From contig CACYZF010000006.1 of assembly GCA_902778895.1 (NCBI GenBank), positions 1 through 64,000 on the forward strand: a stretch of DNA of 64,000 nt. Direction: 5' to 3'. Shown piece after piece: positions 43,152 to 50,259 of the stretch. Both the position numbers and the translations under genes were made by a program. How positions within the stretch are numbered: the first letter of the stretch is position 1; the number at the start of each line of letters is the position of its first letter. This DNA is from an uncultured bacterium. GTDB taxonomy: Bacteria > Verrucomicrobiota > Lentisphaeria > Victivallales > UBA1829. The notes beneath the pieces are model-generated. The model saw only the letters and a program-made list of their open reading frames with translations. It was not told where the DNA came from and searched no databases.

Positions 43152-44629
43152 AAATCATGTATTTGAACGGCGCCCTGACCGGGCAGACGATGGAGCTTTC
43201 GCCGGCCGGCGTCACAATCGGCCGGGAGAGCGATAACACCATCCAGCTGCCGATGGGCGGCGTCTCCCGCTATCATGCGAAAATCGAACGCGATGCCGCG
43301 GGGAACTGGCTGATCCGCGACCTCGGCAGCACCAACGGTACGCTCGTCGACGACGTCCCCGTGATCGGGGGGTCTCCGCTTTCCGTCGGTTCGGTCATCA
43401 CCATCGGCGACCAGCTTCTGCGCGTCGTAGATTCCGGAGCGGCTCCGTCTGCCCCGTCTGCACAGCCCGCGGCGGCTCCGTCTGCTCAACAGCCCGCGGC
43501 GGCTCCATCTGCACCCGGTGCGGCCCCGTCCCAGCAGCCGTTCTTCTTCCGGCCCCAGAATACGACTTCCTCGGTTCCCCTTGAAACCGCACACATGCAG
43601 GAACCGCAGAAACCGGCTCAGGCTGGACCCGCTCCCGTTTCTCCTTCCGAAGTCCCGCGCGGACTTTTCAGCAAGAAGACGCAGGATAAGCCGCACGCGA
43701 CCTCCGGCACAAAGAAACTCCTGAGCAACGTGATATTCGCTTTGATCGTGATCCTGGCCGCATGCGCCGGGTTATGGATCTTCCTCAAACTGAATGAAGC
43801 GCCGCAGAAGCCTTCCGCCCCGACCGCCGTGAAAATAAAAGTGGACAACCCCTTTATTCTCTACTACGAAAAAGAATCCGTGGAGAGGGCCAAGGTTTTC
43901 CGTTTCGTGCTTCAGATCGAGAACGGGCAGATGGAGGTCACCCTGGACGAGCCGCAGAACAAGCGCCGCTACTACGAGCTGTTCAAGGATCCCATCCCGG
44001 ACACCCTGATCGCCAAACTCAAACAGCAGATACTCGATACCGGCTTCATGGATCTCCAGCAGGAGAAGATCGCCGGGACCTCGCAGGACAACCGCCAGCA
44101 CCGCCGCATCATGGTCGGATTCGACAACAAGTTCTGCGACGTGAAGGTCACCAATGATGTTTCCGAGACGTTCAACCGCGTGGAGACCATCATCAACGAG
44201 ACGCTGCTTGACGAGTATGACCTCGGCATCATTTCGCAGAACGTCGACCGGATCCTGGAGGACGCCCGCACGTTCCTTTTCGTTGCCGACGAGGCGTTCA
44301 AGCGCATCGATACGGAGCCGTCCAATCTTCCGAAAGCCATCACGAACTACAAGCTTGCTCTGAGGCGCTACCAGCTCTTCGACGATCCGAAGCCGACGGA
44401 ATGGAAGACCGCCCGCGACGGTCTCGCGAAAGCGGAGGCCAAGCTCGAGGAAATCCGACTGGAGGGGCAGAAAAACGTCCGTCTCTTCTATGAGCTTCGC
44501 GAGTACGACAAGGCGGTCGCCGAGTGCAACCGCCTGCTCGAGAGTTTCCCGCCGGACAGCGAGACCTACCGCAGAATCCGGGAAACAAAGATCAACATAG
44601 AGAAAAAACTGTCTTTGGGGAACAAATGA
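43148..44629 (+). CDS. FHA-domain membrane protein of the Tad locus
   Basis: 493 residues from the ATG at 43148, overlapping the DUF192 stop (ATGA). FHA domain at residues ~18-95 (IGRESDNTIQLP, SRYHAKIERD, STNGTLVDD). An Ala/Pro/Gln-rich repeated linker follows (APSAQ units, ~97-190), then one membrane helix at ~192-213 (LSNVIFALIVILAACAGLWI). The outer part has a beta domain (FRFVLQIENGQMEVTLDEPQ, PDTLIAKLKQQILDTGF) and a C-terminal helical, TPR-like region (NLPKAITNYKLALRRYQLF, REYDKAVAECNRLLESFP). With FHA-TadA it suggests phosphothreonine-based control of the machine. Exact role unknown. Confidence 0.85.
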   Translation: MKIMYLNGALTGQTMELSPAGVTIGRESDNTIQLPMGGVSRYHAKIERDAAGNWLIRDLGSTNGTLVDDVPVIGGSPLSVGSVITIGDQLLRVVDSGAAPSAPSAQPAAAPSAQQPAAAPSAPGAAPSQQPFFFRPQNTTSSVPLETAHMQEPQKPAQAGPAPVSPSEVPRGLFSKKTQDKPHATSGTKKLLSNVIFALIVILAACAGLWIFLKLNEAPQKPSAPTAVKIKVDNPFILYYEKESVERAKVFRFVLQIENGQMEVTLDEPQNKRRYYELFKDPIPDTLIAKLKQQILDTGFMDLQQEKIAGTSQDNRQHRRIMVGFDNKFCDVKVTNDVSETFNRVETIINETLLDEYDLGIISQNVDRILEDARTFLFVADEAFKRIDTEPSNLPKAITNYKLALRRYQLFDDPKPTEWKTARDGLAKAEAKLEEIRLEGQKNVRLFYELREYDKAVAECNRLLESFPPDSETYRRIRETKINIEKKLSLGNK

Positions 44630-44630
44630 A

Positions 44631-45998
44631 ATGATGAAACGACTTTTCCTTTCTGTTGTCTGTTCCTTCTGTGCCGCCGCGGCCCTCATCCTTCTGCCTT
44701 CCTGCGAAAAGAAGGCTCCCGAACAGGATATCAGCGACTATGGCAGTATGAACATCACGTCCGAGCCGTCCGGCGCGGAAATCTCCATCCTCGGCAAGGT
44801 CTGTGCCACCACGCCGTACGTGACCAAGCCCGTGCCGTCCGCCATGTATATCGTGAAATACTCCCTGGAGGGCTATGAACCCGCCTGGCTTCCGGTGACT
44901 GTCACGCCCGGACGTCAGGTCGAGGCGCATGTCGAGCTCATACCGGAAAAGGCCACCGTGGTCATCGACTCCGATCCCTCCGGCGCGCATGTGCAAATGA
45001 ACGGGAAGGACCTTGGCGACACGCCCGTCCTGCTGCCTGAACTTGCCCTCGGATCCTATTCCGCCTCCGTGCAGATGACCGGCTATACGCGCCGCGATAT
45101 TTCCTGGAAGGTTCAGAACAGCCGTCCGATCCTCATTAACGTGCCTCTCCTGAACAATATCGGCACGCTGTCGCTGGAGAGTACGCCGGAATCGGCCGAG
45201 ATCGAGATCGACGGCCGGACTTACGGCAATACGCCGTTCAAGGGGCAGTTCGAACAGGGACAGCACAAGATCCGCCTCACGAAAGACGGTTACAGGCTTT
45301 ACGAGAAGATCGTTACGGTAACCCGTGACGAGACGACCGAGGTCAGCGCCCAGATGGAAATGCTCCCGGGCTCTCTCCTGATCAAAAGCGAACCCACCGG
45401 CGCGGCCCTCTTCATCAATGACATCGACTATGGCGTGACGCCCTACAAACGCGAAGTCATCGAGGCCGGCGAATACACGATCCGCCTGACCAAGGACGGC
45501 TACGACACGCTGGAACAGACCATTACGATTCATCCGGGCGAGCCCATGAACCGCACGTTCACGCTCGATTCGAACCTCGGCAACATCATCCTCTCCGTGA
45601 ATCCGCCCGCCATGAACATCTACCTCGACGGCAAGTTCATCTGCCGGACCGAGCCGGAAGGAAAATCACGCGACACCTCCAAGCGCGTGACGATCAAGAA
45701 CATTTCCGCCGGGGAACACACGATCACCGTGTCGAACAAGCACGCCACCCCGAACGTGAAGGACGTCAAGGTCAATGTCGGCAAGGGCAAGACCGTGCAG
45801 CTGCCGGAAATCAAGGTCTGGCTGCCCGATACGACGATCATTCTGAAAAATGGCAGCAAGTATACAGGGCGTCTGACCGACAAGTATTCCGAGGACTCGA
45901 AGATATTCTCGTTCCGCCAGTCCGCCGGCATCACTACGGAATACAACCGGGACGATGTCCGGGATATCATCCCGCTGAACGTCGTCGACGGAGAGTGA
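44631..45998 (+). CDS. Lipoprotein with five PEGA repeats
   Basis: 455 residues. Lipobox LLPSC (Cys25). Five PEGA-type units follow, each a short strand, (E/D)PSGA-x-I-x-(I/L)-x-G-x3-G-x-TP, then a (G/Y)x(Y/H)xIxLxKDGY end: near residues 38-85, 103-150, 175-220, 246-290 and 310-365. The last ~70 residues are different (ILKNGSKYTGRLTDKYSEDS and FRQSAGITTEYNRDDVRDII). PEGA domains are found in surface and S-layer-associated proteins. It lies one base after the FHA gene and ends the Tad group; an outer-membrane or peptidoglycan contact role is inference. Confidence 0.88.
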   Translation: MMKRLFLSVVCSFCAAAALILLPSCEKKAPEQDISDYGSMNITSEPSGAEISILGKVCATTPYVTKPVPSAMYIVKYSLEGYEPAWLPVTVTPGRQVEAHVELIPEKATVVIDSDPSGAHVQMNGKDLGDTPVLLPELALGSYSASVQMTGYTRRDISWKVQNSRPILINVPLLNNIGTLSLESTPESAEIEIDGRTYGNTPFKGQFEQGQHKIRLTKDGYRLYEKIVTVTRDETTEVSAQMEMLPGSLLIKSEPTGAALFINDIDYGVTPYKREVIEAGEYTIRLTKDGYDTLEQTITIHPGEPMNRTFTLDSNLGNIILSVNPPAMNIYLDGKFICRTEPEGKSRDTSKRVTIKNISAGEHTITVSNKHATPNVKDVKVNVGKGKTVQLPEIKVWLPDTTIILKNGSKYTGRLTDKYSEDSKIFSFRQSAGITTEYNRDDVRDIIPLNVVDGE

Positions 45999-46004
45999 CC
46001 CGAT

Positions 46005-46544
46005 ATGCCCCTTTCCGTTGTGCTTGCCATCGCCGCCGCCGTTTCGCTCGTCGCCGCCGCCGCGTTCATTCTGACCGTGCGGCGCGGGCCCGCCGTGCGC
46101 GCGCTGTACGAAAAAATCCCGCGCGAACGCGTCTCCGGTACGGTCCTGACCGTGATCGCGCTGCTCTGGTGCATCCCGAACATCCGTCCGATCTTCATGC
46201 CGGATTCGCCGTTCCAGACGTTCATCCTGCCGCTGATCCTCGTCGCCATCGTGCTCGCCTCGATCTTCCTGAACTACCTCTTCGCCCGGGCCGCGGCCGC
46301 CATCCTGATCCTCGGCGCGCATGCCGTGCTGAAGGCTGCGTATCCGGCGCAGCTGCCGGGGTATCCGGTTCTGGCGGCGCTCGTGCTTCTCGCGGGCGTG
46401 ATCGGGATCATGATCTCGGCCAAGCCGTACTGGCTTCGGGACTGGTTCCGGCTGTCGTTCCGCATGCCCGCCGTGCGCTGGGCTTCCGCCGCGTATTTCC
46501 TGCTGTTGTGCGCGATGTCCTGCTACTGCGCCGTGGAGGCATGA
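46005..46544 (+). CDS. Small polytopic membrane protein, unknown
   Basis: 179 residues, about five membrane segments (residues ~3-23, 44-60, 68-92, 93-112, 120-140, and one near the end). A short charged loop (RRGPAVRALYEKIPRERVSG) follows the first. No family is recognised. It starts six bases after the PEGA gene and its stop overlaps the rsmG start (ATGA), so it is probably on the same transcript; no link to pili can be claimed. Confidence 0.75.
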   Translation: MPLSVVLAIAAAVSLVAAAAFILTVRRGPAVRALYEKIPRERVSGTVLTVIALLWCIPNIRPIFMPDSPFQTFILPLILVAIVLASIFLNYLFARAAAAILILGAHAVLKAAYPAQLPGYPVLAALVLLAGVIGIMISAKPYWLRDWFRLSFRMPAVRWASAAYFLLLCAMSCYCAVEA

Positions 46545-47218
46545 GCATGGTCGAACTGCCCCCGCCGGATGCCGCAGAACGCGCCTTCCTGCTCGAATGC
46601 GTCGGGGAGGACCGCCTGGAGAACTTCCTGTCGCTCTGTACCCGGTATGGCGAACTGCTGTACGAGACGAACGAATCTCTGAATCTGACGGCGATCCCGC
46701 CGGAATCCTACTGGAGCAAGCATGTGTGCGATTGCGTGCTGGCGCTCCGCGCTCTCCCCGAACTCTTCGCCGACGGCGTGCGCATGGCCGACGTCGGATG
46801 CGGCGCCGGGCTTCCGGCGTTTCCGCTCGCCGCGGCGCGTCCCGGGCTCGACGTGACCGCGATCGATTCGCGCGGCAAGAAGATCGCGTTTCTGGAACGA
46901 GCCGCCTCGGAGTGCGGACTCGCCAATCTGCATCCAGTCCATGCCCGCGCCAACGAGCTCGCCGCGAAGCCGGAATACCGCGGCGGTTTCCGCACGATCA
47001 CTGCGCGCGCGGTCGCGGGGGCGTCCGAACTTGTCAAGGAATGCCGCAATCTGCTGGGGCAGGGCGGCAGCCTGTGCGTGTTCCGCACGGAGTCCCAGGC
47101 CGCGGACGAATGGCCCTCGTTGATTGCAGATAAACGTATTCACGCCGAACGCACGCCCGAATTCCCCCTGCCGCACGAGGCCGGGACGCGTCTTTTCCTC
47201 CGCATCCGCAAACCGTAA
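46541..47218 (+). CDS. rsmG: 16S rRNA (guanine527-N7)-methyltransferase
   Basis: 225 residues from the ATG at 46541 (in the ATGA overlap). RsmG methylates N7 of G527 of 16S rRNA. Motifs: YGELLYETNESLNLTAI, WSKHVCDCVLAL, ADVGCGAGLPAFPLA (SAM binding), VTAIDSRGKKIAFLE, HARANELA and ITARAVAGASELVKECRNLL. Known in relatives: loss of the enzyme gives low-level streptomycin resistance. Confidence 0.94.
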   Translation: MSMVELPPPDAAERAFLLECVGEDRLENFLSLCTRYGELLYETNESLNLTAIPPESYWSKHVCDCVLALRALPELFADGVRMADVGCGAGLPAFPLAAARPGLDVTAIDSRGKKIAFLERAASECGLANLHPVHARANELAAKPEYRGGFRTITARAVAGASELVKECRNLLGQGGSLCVFRTESQAADEWPSLIADKRIHAERTPEFPLPHEAGTRLFLRIRKP

Positions 47219-47238
47219 GGTATCCATAAGGAGCCGTT

Positions 47239-47565
47239 ATGCATTTCTACCGTCTTGACGTTTATGTGCCGGATTCGCACGTGGAAGCCGTGAAAACGGC
47301 GATCTTCGAGGCCGGAGCCGGATATTTCGGCAACTACGATTCCTGCTGCTGGCAGACCGAGGGGACCGGGCAGTTCCGTCCGCTGGAAGGTTCGCATCCG
47401 TTCTACGGCGAACACGGGCGCGTAGAACGCGTGAAGGAATGGAAGCTGGAATTCGTGGTGGCGGAAACCGTGCTGGAAGCCGTTCTGACGGCGCTGAAGG
47501 AGTCTCACCCGTACGAGACCCCGGCGTTCCAGTACTGGCCCGTCAACCGCCACTGGCAGGCGTAA
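47239..47565 (+). CDS. NIF3-associated (YqfO) PII-like domain protein
   Basis: 108 residues. It matches the small PII-like domain that is inserted in, or fused to, NIF3/YqfO proteins: YRLDVYVPDSHVEAVKTAIF, GAGYFGNYDSCCWQTEGTGQ, FRPLEGSHPFYGEHG, VERVKEWKLEFVV and ALKESHPYETPAFQYWP. It is a stand-alone form. The fold is a ferredoxin-like trimer; the ligand is unknown. It follows rsmG by 20 bases, with AAGGAG before the start. Confidence 0.85.
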   Translation: MHFYRLDVYVPDSHVEAVKTAIFEAGAGYFGNYDSCCWQTEGTGQFRPLEGSHPFYGEHGRVERVKEWKLEFVVAETVLEAVLTALKESHPYETPAFQYWPVNRHWQA

Positions 47566-47607
47566 AACAGCTGAACTCAATCCCGAGAGACAGGATGTGA
47601 GCTGACA

Positions 47608-48018
47608 ATGCTTTACGAAGAGACAATATCCTCGTTCATTGCCGGCGTCATTGCCATTGTCATGCTTTCCATCCTCGTTTTCCGCTGCCGGAAGCGGGAC
47701 CGGGACGCGGGACGGCGTTTGCTGGTTTTAGATATTCTGGTGTTGCTGCATGCGATCGAGTTGTTTTTGAGCTTTCTGATCCCGAACCGTCCATTTCTTA
47801 ACATGGAATCAAACGTCGGTTTCCGGGACGTCGCTTTGCAGTGGCTGAACTCCGCGCTGAACTATATCTACGTTTTGTCTTTCCCGGGGATGTTTCTGTA
47901 TCTGCTGTATTTCCTGAACAAAAACGACCGGACGAAACTGGTCATATGGGAGGGGGCGGCCATTTTCGCGTTCTATCTTCTGGTCGCTTTTGCGTGGCTT
48001 TCCGTCATGTGCAGTTAG
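47608..48018 (+). CDS. Small membrane protein, unknown
   Basis: 136 residues, four membrane segments (near residues 7-25, 42-60, 83-105, 112-132) with a basic patch after the first (RCRKRDRDAGRR). The frame is AT-richer than its neighbours. No family is recognised. The start has only a weak ribosome-binding site. The 80 bases to the queD stop contain no obvious terminator. Confidence 0.55.
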   Translation: MLYEETISSFIAGVIAIVMLSILVFRCRKRDRDAGRRLLVLDILVLLHAIELFLSFLIPNRPFLNMESNVGFRDVALQWLNSALNYIYVLSFPGMFLYLLYFLNKNDRTKLVIWEGAAIFAFYLLVAFAWLSVMCS

Positions 48019-48098
48019 CCGATATTGGATATCTCTTTTGATAAGAATGGACCAGTTACAAGGAAAAGGGGCCGCACCGGAAAAAGCGGACGGGATCG

Positions 48099-48476
48099 TC
48101 AATTCCGGTCGGGGATATAGGTCGCACCGGAGGTGGGGGATTCGCAGACACGGACGCGGTCGAGCGTGACGCCGGGGATATTGACCGCGGGCGCGAGCTT
48201 CTCGTAGAGGATGCGCGCGATGTTCTCGCTGGTTGGGTTGATGCCCTGGAACTCGGGGAGCTCGTTGAGGTATTTGTGGTCGAATCCCGCGAGGATTGCG
48301 GTCAGTTCGCGCTTGATGACGGTGAAGTCGGCGGCGATGCCGATCTCGTCAAGTTGGGATGCGCGGATGAAGACCTGGACGGTCCAGTTGTGTCCGTGGA
48401 GGGCGGAGCAGAGGCCGTTGTAGCCGACGAGCTTGTGTGCGGCGGAGAAATCGCGTGTGATGTCGAGTTCGAACAT
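48099..48476 (-). CDS. queD: 6-carboxy-5,6,7,8-tetrahydropterin synthase
   Basis: 125 residues from the ATG at 48476. QueD turns 7,8-dihydroneopterin triphosphate into 6-carboxytetrahydropterin for queuosine. Zinc ligands and catalytic residues are seen: FSAAHKL (His), Cys in NGLCSALHGHNWTV with the two zinc His, and Glu in CESPTSGATYIP near the end. FDHKYLNE and TSENIARIL are typical. It follows pdxA by 20 bases; the two pathways are unrelated. Confidence 0.93.
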   Translation of the reverse strand: MFELDITRDFSAAHKLVGYNGLCSALHGHNWTVQVFIRASQLDEIGIAADFTVIKRELTAILAGFDHKYLNELPEFQGINPTSENIARILYEKLAPAVNIPGVTLDRVRVCESPTSGATYIPDRN

Positions 48477-48496
48477 GGGCGGAAAAAGTGGTTGGT

Positions 48497-49459
48497 TCAG
48501 GCGTTTGCGATGCGGGTGACGGCGCGTTTGCGTGCGAGCTCGAATGCGGCGGTGAGGCTGCCGATGGAGGCCGTGCCTTTCCATGCGATCTCGAAGGCGG
48601 TGCCGTGGTCGACGCTGGTGCGGATGACGGGCAGCCCGAGCGTGGAGTTCACGCCCCGGTCGAACGCGAGCATCTTGAACGGGATGTGTCCCTGGTCGTG
48701 GTACATGGAGACGATGCCATCAAACTGGGAGCGGATGCTCTCGATGAAGAGCGTGTCCGGGGGGAAGGGGCCCTGGATGCTGATTCCTTCGTCCGCGAGC
48801 GCCCGAACTGCCGGTTTCACGATCTTTTCGTCCTCCATGCCCATGTTGCCGTTCTCTCCCGCGTGGGGGTTGAGCGCGGCGACGGCGATCTTCGGGTGAA
48901 CGATGCCCTCGGCGACGATGGCGTCGCGGAGCAGATGCGTGACGGAGACGATGCGGTCGAACGTGACGGCGGACGGCACCTGCGCGAGCGGGATGTGCGT
49001 GGAGACGAAGACGACGCGGAGATCGCCCGCGGACTGCATCATCACGAAATCGCGGACGCCGCAGAGGGACGCCAGCAGCTCGGTGTGCCCGCTGAACGGG
49101 ATCCCGGCCAGATTGACCGCCGCCTTGTTCATCGGGCAGGTCACGATGGCGTCGACCTTGCCCGCGATGGCGTCGAGCGTGGCCGTGCGGAAGCATTCAA
49201 GCGCGGTGAGCCCGCAGCGCGCGTCCAGTTTGCCGGGGCGCATCTGCGGAAATTTGAGGTCGGAGCAGGCGACGATTTGCGGCGCGAATCCGGGTGCGAA
49301 ACGGCGGACGGCCTCTTCGATGACGTCCGGCGCACCGTAGATCGCGACTTCCGCGGGAGAAGTTTTCCCTGCGGAAACCGCACGGGCGAGCCGGACGGCG
49401 ATTTCAGGACCGATGCCCGCCGGATCGCCCATGGTGAGGGCAATTCGGGGAAGTCTCAT
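48497..49459 (-). CDS. pdxA: 4-hydroxythreonine-4-phosphate dehydrogenase
   Basis: 320 residues, normal length. PdxA oxidises 4-phosphohydroxy-L-threonine on the DXP-dependent route to pyridoxal phosphate. Motifs: IALTMGDPAGIGPEI at the N terminus, TCPMNKAAVNLAGI, FSGHTELLA, VFVSTHIPLAQV, AALNPHAGENG, SMYHDQGHIPFKML and TSVDHGTAFEIAWKG, giving the metal His ligands. It lies between queD and the small-domain gene at 49487. Confidence 0.96.
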   Translation of the reverse strand: MRLPRIALTMGDPAGIGPEIAVRLARAVSAGKTSPAEVAIYGAPDVIEEAVRRFAPGFAPQIVACSDLKFPQMRPGKLDARCGLTALECFRTATLDAIAGKVDAIVTCPMNKAAVNLAGIPFSGHTELLASLCGVRDFVMMQSAGDLRVVFVSTHIPLAQVPSAVTFDRIVSVTHLLRDAIVAEGIVHPKIAVAALNPHAGENGNMGMEDEKIVKPAVRALADEGISIQGPFPPDTLFIESIRSQFDGIVSMYHDQGHIPFKMLAFDRGVNSTLGLPVIRTSVDHGTAFEIAWKGTASIGSLTAAFELARKRAVTRIANA

Positions 49460-49486
49460 GCGTGTGTTCGGAGAAAAGAGGGAAGA

Positions 49487-49837
49487 TTACTTCGCGAAGA
49501 AGGCTTTTTTCTTGTCTTCGAGGATGAGGCCGACGCGGTCGGTGTCGATCGGGAAATAGCCCTTTTCTTCGAGTTCGCGGAGGAAGTTCAGCCAGTCGGC
49601 GTGGTTCCAGCTGCCGTTGTGGGCCTTGACGAAGTTCATCGCGAGCGAGGTCTTCGCGAAGCGCTTGATATTCTCTTCGGGATCGTCGGTCTTGACGGGG
49701 ATGATCTTGACGGTCTTCGGCGCTTTCACGGCCTTCGGCATTTCCTTGGCGGCCTTCGGGGCGGCCTTCACCGCGGTCTTTGCGGCAGTCTTTTTGGCGG
49801 GAGCGGTTTCTTTCTTGACAGTTTTTTTCGTAGCCAT
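49487..49837 (-). CDS. Histone H1-like Lys/Ala tail fused to the undescribed small domain (copy 2)
   Basis: 116 residues from the ATG at 49837 (GAGGT before it; longer forms would precede the promoter at 49904-49932). Residues 1-50 are a Lys/Ala/Pro/Thr tail (ATKKTVKKETAPAKKTAAKT and KAAPKAAK) like histone H1 or the bacterial AlgP/Hc1 tails, which bind DNA without sequence preference. Residues ~55-116 are the same domain as at 6568-6783 (FAKTSLAMNFVKAHNGSWNH, DWLNFLRELEEKGYFPID, DRVGLILEDKKKAFF). A nucleoid role is a reasonable guess, but the domain itself is uncharacterised. It heads the pdxA-queD transcript. Confidence 0.82.
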   Translation of the reverse strand: MATKKTVKKETAPAKKTAAKTAVKAAPKAAKEMPKAVKAPKTVKIIPVKTDDPEENIKRFAKTSLAMNFVKAHNGSWNHADWLNFLRELEEKGYFPIDTDRVGLILEDKKKAFFAK

Positions 49838-49903
49838 GATAAATACCTCACAAGTTTGATTGAATAGGTTATGTGAAGGATGGAACAGCTTTTTTGAATT
49901 AAT

Positions 49904-49932
49904 AATATACACCCGGAATTCCGAAAAATCAA
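49904..49932 (-). promoter_or_regulatory. Promoter of the histone-like gene, pdxA and queD
   Basis: TTGATT (49927-49932), 17 bp, TATATT (49904-49909) on the minus strand, about 67 bases before the start. Confidence 0.6.
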
Positions 49933-49973
49933 ATGTTTATGTCAAAAAAACAATCTCTTCGGAAGCATTTTGT

Positions 49974-50001
49974 TTGACTTCGGACGAAGAGCAGTTAATT
50001 A
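49974..50001 (+). promoter_or_regulatory. Promoter of the AsmA-like gene
   Basis: TTGACT (49974-49979), 16 bp, TAATTA (49996-50001). It leaves a ~250-base leader before 50260 in which no gene or strong structure was found. Confidence 0.4.
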
Positions 50002-50259
50002 GCGTCAGACGATTGGATATTTCCGTATAATTCTCATATCTTTCTGAGGCGGAGAACAAACCAGAAACGAGTTGTATTCCGGGTAAAAACTATCCCGCAT
50101 CCGGAAAAATACGAAAAAAGAGTTGTTCTTTAAACTGTATGGTTGAAAAACGCCCCGCCGGATGTAAATTAATTTGACCTGAATTCTTTTTCAATCAACC
50201 CCACCCCGGGTGAGGAGAACATCCTGCTGTTTTCCCAAGTTTCCCCGGCTGAACCATCT

